56,634 nucleotides of DNA from Bacteroidaceae bacterium. Its GTDB lineage: Bacteria; Bacteroidota; Bacteroidia; Bacteroidales; Bacteroidaceae. Shown here piece after piece: positions 50,451 through 56,634 of this stretch; position 1 is the stretch's first letter, and every line of letters begins with the position of its first letter. The translations under genes and the position numbers were made by a program. The DNA lies in contig JAFRQD010000024.1 of NCBI GenBank assembly GCA_017428785.1, positions 1 through 56,634 of the forward strand. Reading direction: 5' to 3'. The notes under the pieces are model-generated. The model saw only the letters and a program-made list of their open reading frames with translations, had not been told where the DNA came from and did not search any database.

Positions 50451-51419
50451 AAAGACTCTTTCCGCGACGAAAGAGGCAAGCTGGTGCAGCGCTTCGGTGA
50501 TAGCAGGGTCGCGTGTGTCGTCGATTAGGCCGTCGGCCATGCCTTGCATGTCTTTCATACGCCATTGCGCATACTCCAATCCGCCCTCTTTCTCTGCAAA
50601 CTGGATGAGGTCCTGTATCTCTTTGGCAGTCGCCTCACGCCGCCGCACCTTCAAAGCCAGCTCGCGCATGTCCTCGTTGTCACTGTAGTTGACGACATAA
50701 ATGGCTGGCAATGTGAGCTTTCCCTCCCTCATGTCGTTGCCTACGGGCTTGCCCACCTCTGCCGTTCCATAATCGAATACGTCGTCGCGAATCTGGAAGC
50801 AGATGCCGATGAGCTTGCCGAACTGTGCCAGTCGCTCCGCTTCGGCCTCGCTGCCGCCTGCTGCCAAGGCACCCAAGCGTGCACAGACCGAGAACAGGCT
50901 CGCCGTTTTGCGAGAGATGACATCGAAGTAGGCGGCCTCCGAAAGCACGTCGGAATCCTTGCTGTCGAGCTGCAGCAGTTCGCCGTCGGCAAGTGTCTGA
51001 CCGAGCTGTGCAATGTGGCGAACCACCCGTACATCCTCTGTCAGAGCGGCACATTCCAAAGCCTTGCTTAGTATGAAATCCCCACTAAGAACGGCAACTT
51101 GACTGGAGAGAAAGGCATTGAGGGAAGGCAATCCGCGCCGTCGGTCGCTTTCGTCCACCACATCGTCGTGCACCAAAGTGGCCGTGTGAAGCATCTCCAA
51201 AGCCAGAGCCACCTGTATGACCTTGTCGTTGACCTCGGCCACCATTCGTGCCGAAAGCAGCACGAGGAGCGGACGAAGCTGCTTGCCGGGGGCTTTGAGC
51301 AAGTGTTCCACAGCCTGTTCGAGCAGTGGATTGTCGGAATATAGCGTTTTGCGGAAAGCATCGTTGAATTGCTCCAATTCTGCCGCAACAGGGGCCTTTA
51401 TCTTATCAAGTACGTCCAT
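50448..51419 (-). CDS. ispB: Polyprenyl (octaprenyl-type) diphosphate synthase (323 aa)
   Basis: Trans-prenyltransferase for the quinone side chain. The first aspartate-rich motif is D85-D-V-V-D89 (TLVHDDVVDESDRRRGLPSLN), the second DDVFDYGT (about 215); HLLKAPGKQLRPLLVLLSA and LSGDFILSKALE are typical. Chain length cannot be read from the sequence. The 3' end faces gluQ across a CCTAGG repeat; the promoter is at 51439. Confidence 0.9.
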   Translation of the reverse strand: MDVLDKIKAPVAAELEQFNDAFRKTLYSDNPLLEQAVEHLLKAPGKQLRPLLVLLSARMVAEVNDKVIQVALALEMLHTATLVHDDVVDESDRRRGLPSLNAFLSSQVAVLSGDFILSKALECAALTEDVRVVRHIAQLGQTLADGELLQLDSKDSDVLSEAAYFDVISRKTASLFSVCARLGALAAGGSEAEAERLAQFGKLIGICFQIRDDVFDYGTAEVGKPVGNDMREGKLTLPAIYVVNYSDNEDMRELALKVRRREATAKEIQDLIQFAEKEGGLEYAQWRMKDMQGMADGLIDDTRDPAITEALHQLASFVAERVF

Positions 51420-51438
51420 TTATCGCATCTTTAGAGTG

Positions 51439-51446
51439 CAAAGGTA
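51439..51446 (-). promoter_or_regulatory. -7 element of the polyprenyl synthetase gene
   Basis: Minus-strand TACCTTTG 20 bp upstream of the ATG at 51419. Confidence 0.55.
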
Positions 51447-51512
51447 CAAAGAAAAGTTGAAAAGTTGAAAAGTTAAAGGGTTAAAATGAAAGAAGAATTG
51501 AGAAATATTTCG

Positions 51513-51520
51513 TAACTTTG
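51513..51520 (+). promoter_or_regulatory. -7 element of polA
   Basis: TAACTTTG about 55 bp upstream of the polA ATG. The leader contains four TTTCAACC-type repeats. The -33 region is not clear. Confidence 0.55.
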
Positions 51521-51574
51521 CACTGACAACCCTTTAATTTTTCAACCTTTCAACCTTTCAACTTTTATCGATAG

Positions 51575-54094
51575 ATGCAGAAACTCTATTTACTGGATGC
51601 CTACGCACTGATTTATCGTGCTTATTACGCCTTCATAAAGAACCCGCGAATCAACTCGAAGGGCGAAAACACATCTGCCATTCTCGGTTTTGTGAATACG
51701 CTGGAAGAGGTCATCAGCAAGGAGCAGCCCACACACATCGGCGTTGCCTTCGACCCGCACGGCGGCACGTTCCGCCACGAAGCCTTCCCCGAATACAAAG
51801 CCCAACGCGAGGAGACGCCCGAAGCCATCAGGTTTGCCGTGCCCATCATCAAGGAGGTGCTGGCCGCCTACGGCATCCCCGTGCTCGAAGTTCCCGGGTT
51901 CGAGGCGGACGACGTCATCGGCACGTTGGCTCATCAGGCTGACCTGAAGGGCATAGACACCTTTATGATGACGCCCGACAAGGACTTCGGACAGCTCGTG
52001 ACGGAACGCGTCAAGATGTATCGCCCTGCGGTGGGAAGGAACAGCGAGGCAGAGATCCTGGGCATCGAGGAAGTGAAGAAGAAGTGGGGACTCGAGTCGC
52101 CTTTGCAAGTCATCGACATGCTGGGACTGATGGGCGACAGCGTCGACAACATCCCTGGCTGCCCGGGTGTGGGAGAGAAGACGGCGCAGAAGCTCATCGA
52201 GGAGTTCGGAAGCATCGAAAACCTGCTGGCATCGACCGACAAGCTGAAAGGTGCGCTGAAGGACAAGATTGAGAATAATGTGGAACAAATCAAGCAGAGC
52301 AAGTGGCTGGCGACTATCAACCAGGAGGTTCCCATCAGCCTCGACATGAAGCTTCTCGAGCTGAAAGAGCCCGACAGGAACAAGCTGCAGGAGCTCTTCC
52401 GCAGGCTCGAGTTCCGGCAGCTGCTGAACAAAAGAAGCCCCCTCCCAGCCTCCCCAAAGGAGGAGGAGAGCCAACCCGCCAAGAACAACGACGGTTCCAC
52501 GCAGCTCGACCTCTTCGCAGCAGCTCCCGAAACCAAGAAAAAAAAGGAGCAGCCTCAGCAGCTCGACCTCTTCAGCATGGCCAGCCAAACTAGTCAAACT
52601 AGTCTGACTAGTGAAACTAGTAAAACCAGTCAGCCAGAGCCGTTCGTTGTGAAGGATGGCGTCGTCATCGGGCACAACCTCAAAGCGCATTGGAAAGAGC
52701 TCAAGGCGCAAGGGCTGACGGACCTCCCCATGTTCGACACCGAGATTGCCCACTACCTGCTGCACCCCGAGATGCGGCACTACATCGACTACCTCCTGTC
52801 CGTCTATGGCTGCAACGACCTGCTGCAACTGCAGGCAAGCCTCGAGGCAGAGCTCAGGAAGGAAGGCCTCTGGAGCCTTTTCACAGAGATAGAGATGCCG
52901 CTCATGCCGGTGCTGGCAGAGATGGAGGAGGCGGGCGTAATGATTGACACTGAGGGACTTAAAGAGACCAGCCGCCTCTTCACGGAGCAGATGCTGGCTC
53001 TGGAACAAGAGATACACAGCCTGGCCGGCCTGAACTTCAATATAAGCAGTCCGAAGCAGGTGGGCGAGGTGCTTTTCGACACACTCAAGCTCGACTCGAA
53101 AGCCAAGAAGACCAAGACGGGGCAGTACGTCACGAGCGAAGAGGTGCTTGAGGGGCTGAGGCGGAAGCACCCGATAGTCGGCAAGATTCTGGAGTACAGG
53201 GGACTGAAGAAGCTGCTGGGCACCTACATCGACGCCCTGCCGCAACTCATCAATCCTAAGACGGGACACATCCACACCTCTTTCAATCAGACAGTTACAG
53301 CCACAGGGCGACTCTCCTCGTCGAACCCCAACCTGCAGAACATCCCCGTTCGCGACGCCCAGGGTAAAGAGGTGCGCAAGGCCTTCATACCCTATCCGGG
53401 ACAGCTCTTCTTCAGCGCCGACTACAGCCAGATCGAGCTGCGCATCATGGCGCATCTCAGCAAGGACGAGAACCTCATTGAGGCCTTCCTGCATGGCAAC
53501 GACATCCATCAGGCGACGGCGGCAAAGATATTCAAGAAGCCCCTTGAGGAGGTCACTTCGGACGAAAGGCGGAAGGCTAAGACGGCCAACTTCGGCATCA
53601 TCTACGGCATCAGCGCCTTCGGTCTCGCCGAAAGGATGGGCGTGTCGAGGACCGAGGCGAAACAGCTCATCGACGAGTATTTCCAGACCTATCCCGGCGT
53701 GAAGGCCTATATGGACAAAAGCATCGCAATGGCTCGCGAGAAGGGCTACACCGAGACCATCTTCAAGCGCCGGTGCCAGTTGCCGGACATCAACTCGAAC
53801 AACGCGGTGGTTCGCGGCTACGCAGAGCGCAATGCCATCAACGCGCCGATACAGGGCTCGGCAGCCGACATCATCAAGATAGCCATGATTCGCGTCTTCA
53901 GAAGAATGAAGGCGGAGCAGCTCAAGTCGAAGATGATCCTGCAGGTGCACGACGAACTTAACTTCTCGGTCCTGCCAGAAGAGAAGGAGAAGTTGCAAGC
54001 CTTAGTGATAGAAGAGATGCAAGGTGCCGCGCAGCTCAGCGTCCCCCTTATCGCCGACTGCGGCTGGGGCACCAACTGGCTCGAAGCACATTAA
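51575..54094 (+). CDS. polA: DNA polymerase I with degenerate proofreading domain (839 aa)
   Basis: Repair and Okazaki-fragment polymerase. The 5' nuclease domain is intact (residues 1-290: YLLDAYALIYRAYYAFI, FEADDVIGTLAHQA, MLGLMGDSVDNIPGCPGVGEKTA). The polymerase domain is complete: SADYSQIELRIMAHLS (about 612-627), RRKAKTANFGIIYGISAFG and ILQVHDELNFSV (Asp about 791). The 3'-5' exonuclease region (about 350-430) has lost ExoI, carries a GHNLKAHW where the ExoII Asp is expected, and lacks ExoIII. It is preceded by a repeat-derived linker (SPLPASPKEEES, then SQTSQTSLTSETSKTS from ACTAGT repeats). Shorter than I recall for Bacteroidales PolA, fitting a deletion. Confidence 0.95.
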   Translation: MQKLYLLDAYALIYRAYYAFIKNPRINSKGENTSAILGFVNTLEEVISKEQPTHIGVAFDPHGGTFRHEAFPEYKAQREETPEAIRFAVPIIKEVLAAYGIPVLEVPGFEADDVIGTLAHQADLKGIDTFMMTPDKDFGQLVTERVKMYRPAVGRNSEAEILGIEEVKKKWGLESPLQVIDMLGLMGDSVDNIPGCPGVGEKTAQKLIEEFGSIENLLASTDKLKGALKDKIENNVEQIKQSKWLATINQEVPISLDMKLLELKEPDRNKLQELFRRLEFRQLLNKRSPLPASPKEEESQPAKNNDGSTQLDLFAAAPETKKKKEQPQQLDLFSMASQTSQTSLTSETSKTSQPEPFVVKDGVVIGHNLKAHWKELKAQGLTDLPMFDTEIAHYLLHPEMRHYIDYLLSVYGCNDLLQLQASLEAELRKEGLWSLFTEIEMPLMPVLAEMEEAGVMIDTEGLKETSRLFTEQMLALEQEIHSLAGLNFNISSPKQVGEVLFDTLKLDSKAKKTKTGQYVTSEEVLEGLRRKHPIVGKILEYRGLKKLLGTYIDALPQLINPKTGHIHTSFNQTVTATGRLSSSNPNLQNIPVRDAQGKEVRKAFIPYPGQLFFSADYSQIELRIMAHLSKDENLIEAFLHGNDIHQATAAKIFKKPLEEVTSDERRKAKTANFGIIYGISAFGLAERMGVSRTEAKQLIDEYFQTYPGVKAYMDKSIAMAREKGYTETIFKRRCQLPDINSNNAVVRGYAERNAINAPIQGSAADIIKIAMIRVFRRMKAEQLKSKMILQVHDELNFSVLPEEKEKLQALVIEEMQGAAQLSVPLIADCGWGTNWLEAH

Positions 54095-54215
54095 AGGCCT
54101 CTTTTCCTACCCCACCCCTCGATGCGCTCTACCCCTCCCCTTCGGGGAATGGGAGGGGAGTTGGGAATCACAGGGCTAAGTTTTAGCGGAGATTTATTAC
54201 CAAAGAAGGGGGTTC

Positions 54216-54305
54216 AAAACGCCGGCTGCGGCGTTGCTAATCGCCGCGTGCGGCGTTGACCATTTCCGCGTGCGGCGTTGGCAATCCCCGCACGCGGCGT
54301 TTTTT
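54216..54305 (+). repeat. Four-core palindromic array I
   Basis: Four 22-bp-phased cores, the first altered to GCCGGCTGCGGC, ending GCACGCGGCGTTTTTT. Between the convergent genes polA and the antiporter gene. The rest of the 243-bp gap is C/G-rich palindrome sequence (about 54105-54165). Confidence 0.9.
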
Positions 54306-54337
54306 GTGCTGGCATGGATAGTTTTTTTTCCTCGGAA

Positions 54338-56584
54338 TCATATCACCATCGATAGCATGCTGAGGTCGGCGTCTTCGCCAACGACCCAGACGATGTCGCC
54401 TTGAGCGAACTGTCGTTTCGCCGGTATGATGCCCAGATTGCCCTGCTCTGTCTCCACTCCTAACACCATGCAATTGTAACGATGGCGGAAGTCGATGTCC
54501 TGCAAGGTCTGTCCTATCAGCGGACTGCGCTCGCCGAGTTTGAGGGAAATGATGGAGAGGTTGTGCTTCTCCTTGTTGCGTTCCTGCAGAGGAAGTATTT
54601 CCTGCTCGCTTCTGGCACGCAGCGACTCGATGGCTTCCATGCCTGCCACCACCTCGAGTATGTCGCCGGGATATATGCGATGGCTTCCGCCAGGGATATT
54701 GATTCTGTGCCCTGCCCGCAGGATGGCCGCGATGTGCACGCGGTCGGTCTTGCCGAAATGCAGCTGCGCAAGCGTATGTCCGCCCCATTTCGAATGGGCG
54801 GGAATCTTAACTCGGGCAATCTGGAGGTCCTTGCCCCGCAGCTTTCTTCCATAACTCAGAGTGGCCTGTTGCTCCCTGAGGCGAAGGTTCTGCTTGAACG
54901 TCCGTTCCATTCTGATGCTGGTGTACTTGACGAACCGGCTCACTATCATCAGGAAAAGTGTCAACACACTGATGAGCACCTCCCAAACCCACCAGAGAGG
55001 CAGGACAATCGACACTACATTATATATTATTATGAAGCCCAAAAGCCACTTTGCAAAAAGGGTAAGGCGCACAAGAAAAGCTGATGTTTTTCCCGATGAA
55101 ACCAGGTATTTTACCTCTTTGCTATGGTTCTTCTTGATGACGATCGGTCTGATGCAGGGCGACAGAAGCAGGAGGGTCACGACGAGACACACATAGTTGC
55201 CGTACTTCTCGCCGATGATGTGTTGGCAAAGCGGCAGGATCGTGGCAAAACTGAACATCACAAAAGCGATGCTTATGGTGAGGTAAGCTATCGTGTAGTA
55301 GAAAATGTCCGACAACAGACGCTTCCATACGGACGCTTTCCTCGTCTCATCTTTTTTGGCAGAGGTGTAGGTATTGCGGTCACGAGAAAAGGGAATTACT
55401 CCTTTCCCCACAAGAGAGAGGCTGGGCGATATTCTGTTGGCGGCTTTCGGAGCGAGCTTGATGATGTAAGGCGTCAGGAAGGTCGTGATGATACTCACTG
55501 CCACAACCACCGGATAAAGGAACTCGCTTGTAACGCCCAGCTCTTGGCCCAAGGCGGCGATGATGAAGGCGAACTCACCTATCTGCACCATCGAGAAGCC
55601 ACTCCGAATGGCTGTCTGCACGTCGCCGGTCGTGGCGAAGAAGCTCATACTGCCGAAAAACATCTGCCCCAGCACTACGCCCAAGGTCAGGACGAGTACC
55701 GGTAACCAGTATTCTATCAGCACAGAAGGTTCTACCATCATGCCGACAGACACAAAGAACACTGCCCCGAAGAGGTCACGCAGCGAGCTCACGCCCTTCT
55801 CGATGTTCTCTGCCTCAAGCGTTTCGGCCAGGATGCTTCCCATCATAAACGCACCAAAAGCAGGACTGTAGCCCACCTTGCTCGCTATTACAGCCAGCAG
55901 GAAGCACAATCCTACCGAGACGACAAGGAGCGTCTCGCTGTTGATGTATTTCTTCGCCTTACGCAAAAGAAGCGGCAGAAGGTAGATGCCCACAATAAAC
56001 CACAGCAAGAGGAAGAAGCCCAATTGCATCAGGCTCTTTATCAGAGCGAGTCCCTGGAACGTCCGGCTCACGGCCAAAGCGCTCAGCATCACCATTAAGA
56101 GGATGCCTAGAATGTCCTCGATAATCAAAACCGAAATGACGCCTGAGGCAAAACGCTTGCTTCTGAGACCTAAGTCGTCGAACGCCTTGTAGATGATTGT
56201 CGTGGAACTCATGCTCAGCATACCGCCCAGGAAGAGCCGGTCCATGTTGTTCCATCCGAAGAGCAACGCTATCATTCCGCCGATGCCTATCATGCAGCAC
56301 ATCACCATCACAGCCGTCAGGATCGGTTGCATGCCCATCTTCACTATCTTCTTGAACGAGAACTCAAGTCCCAGCGTGAACATGAGGAAGATGACTCCCA
56401 ACTCGCTCCACTCGTGGATGCCGTCCATACTGCTTACCGACGGCGTGTACGGCATGTGAGGCCCTGCAAGGAAACCGGCCACTATATAGCCAAGAACAAG
56501 CGGTTGACGCAGCCGTTTGAATATAATCGTAACGATGCTTGCGACAACGAGGATGTAGGCGAGGTCGGTTATAAAGGAGGACAC
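54338..56584 (-). CDS. CPA2-type cation:proton antiporter with two RCK_C domains (748 aa)
   Basis: The N-terminal half has about twelve membrane helices of the Kef/CPA2 family (VVASIVTIIFKRLRQPLVLGYIVAGFLAGP, IFLMFTLGLEFSFKKI, GGMLSMSSTTIIYKAFDDL, YSPAFGAFMMGSILAET). More membrane segments follow, then two TrkA-C/RCK_C regulatory domains near the C-terminus (IARVKIPAHSKWGGHTLAQLHFG...GDILEVVAG and IISLKLGERSPLIGQTLQD...GDIVWVVGEDADL). No NAD-binding RCK_N domain is visible. Probably K+ or Na+ export for pH and osmotic balance. A region near 55390-55430 looks palindrome-derived (SPSLSLVGKGVIPFSRD). Confidence 0.88.
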   Translation of the reverse strand: MSSFITDLAYILVVASIVTIIFKRLRQPLVLGYIVAGFLAGPHMPYTPSVSSMDGIHEWSELGVIFLMFTLGLEFSFKKIVKMGMQPILTAVMVMCCMIGIGGMIALLFGWNNMDRLFLGGMLSMSSTTIIYKAFDDLGLRSKRFASGVISVLIIEDILGILLMVMLSALAVSRTFQGLALIKSLMQLGFFLLLWFIVGIYLLPLLLRKAKKYINSETLLVVSVGLCFLLAVIASKVGYSPAFGAFMMGSILAETLEAENIEKGVSSLRDLFGAVFFVSVGMMVEPSVLIEYWLPVLVLTLGVVLGQMFFGSMSFFATTGDVQTAIRSGFSMVQIGEFAFIIAALGQELGVTSEFLYPVVVAVSIITTFLTPYIIKLAPKAANRISPSLSLVGKGVIPFSRDRNTYTSAKKDETRKASVWKRLLSDIFYYTIAYLTISIAFVMFSFATILPLCQHIIGEKYGNYVCLVVTLLLLSPCIRPIVIKKNHSKEVKYLVSSGKTSAFLVRLTLFAKWLLGFIIIYNVVSIVLPLWWVWEVLISVLTLFLMIVSRFVKYTSIRMERTFKQNLRLREQQATLSYGRKLRGKDLQIARVKIPAHSKWGGHTLAQLHFGKTDRVHIAAILRAGHRINIPGGSHRIYPGDILEVVAGMEAIESLRARSEQEILPLQERNKEKHNLSIISLKLGERSPLIGQTLQDIDFRHRYNCMVLGVETEQGNLGIIPAKRQFAQGDIVWVVGEDADLSMLSMVI

Positions 56585-56588
56585 TTAT

Positions 56589-56634
56589 TATATTGAAAAT
56601 TGAATATTGAAAATTGAATATTGAAAATTGAATA
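56589..56634. repeat. Simple repeat at the window end
   Basis: Three 14-bp units of ATTGAAAATTGAAT upstream of the antiporter gene; the window ends inside the repeat, so the promoter is not visible. Confidence 0.85.

Noticed and set aside
12864-54305. CRISPR-like look of the repeat arrays
   Set aside because: Only four units each, spacers of about 8 bp that are similar between arrays, cores palindromic, and no cas genes in the window.

Overview
The window is a stretch of a Bacteroidales chromosome, most like a Prevotellaceae-type genome of fairly high GC. The evidence is the gene content (T9SS-type sorting tail, DUF4292 and DUF4294 proteins, class III fructose-bisphosphatase, PlsC/GNAT glycine-lipid acyltransferase pair) and the promoters, which repeatedly match the Bacteroidetes -7 element TAnnTTTG. 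I found no rRNA, tRNA, prophage or CRISPR array.

Layout. Positions 1-7.6 kb are accessory: a 2013-residue secreted VCBS/dockerin-type protein on the minus strand, then 1.3 kb of gene-free DNA with paired inverted repeats, an orphan promoter-leader unit, a MITE-like element and a 22-bp tandem repeat. From 7.7 to 12.8 kb, plus-strand genes encode a lipoprotein and a secreted or envelope set: S-type sulfatase, phytase-like protein, GH16 glycosidase and VanX-like dipeptidase. From 13 to 27.6 kb the minus strand carries dgt-dut-TPR-DUF4292-EnvC-like, the glycine-lipid acyltransferase pair, a small secreted protein, and sppA-lpxK-PNP-thiL, followed by an LPG-synthase-type membrane protein. From 27.7 to 41 kb lie rsmA and fbp, the phosphatidylethanolamine pair psd-pssA, dnaE-trxA-small acidic protein-cysS, a truncated nitroreductase, a DUF4294 protein and a radical SAM protein. 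From 41 to 56.6 kb lie trkH, nadB, metH-metF (methyl cycle), gluQ, a polyprenyl diphosphate synthase, polA and a CPA2 antiporter.

The most striking non-genic feature is a family of nine intergenic repeat arrays (A-I) between 12.86 and 54.31 kb. Each is about 85-90 bp and contains exactly four GC-rich palindromic cores on a 22-bp period, about two helical turns. The first and last cores form an outer inverted repeat bounded by AAAA and TTTT. Arrays lie about 4-5 kb apart, with one double gap across dnaE. Eight of nine sit at gene 3' ends, so bidirectional termination is the simplest explanation, but exact four-core phasing, varying spacers and one copy between divergent promoters leave room for a DNA-binding or chromosome-organising role.

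A second family of short C/G-rich palindromes (of the type CTCC-TTT-GGAG) lies both between genes and in frame inside housekeeping genes (rsmA, fbp, metH, polA, glsB-like, DUF4292). PolA also has a gutted proofreading domain partly replaced by repeat-derived linker. All calls are from reading the sequence alone; no database search was run.
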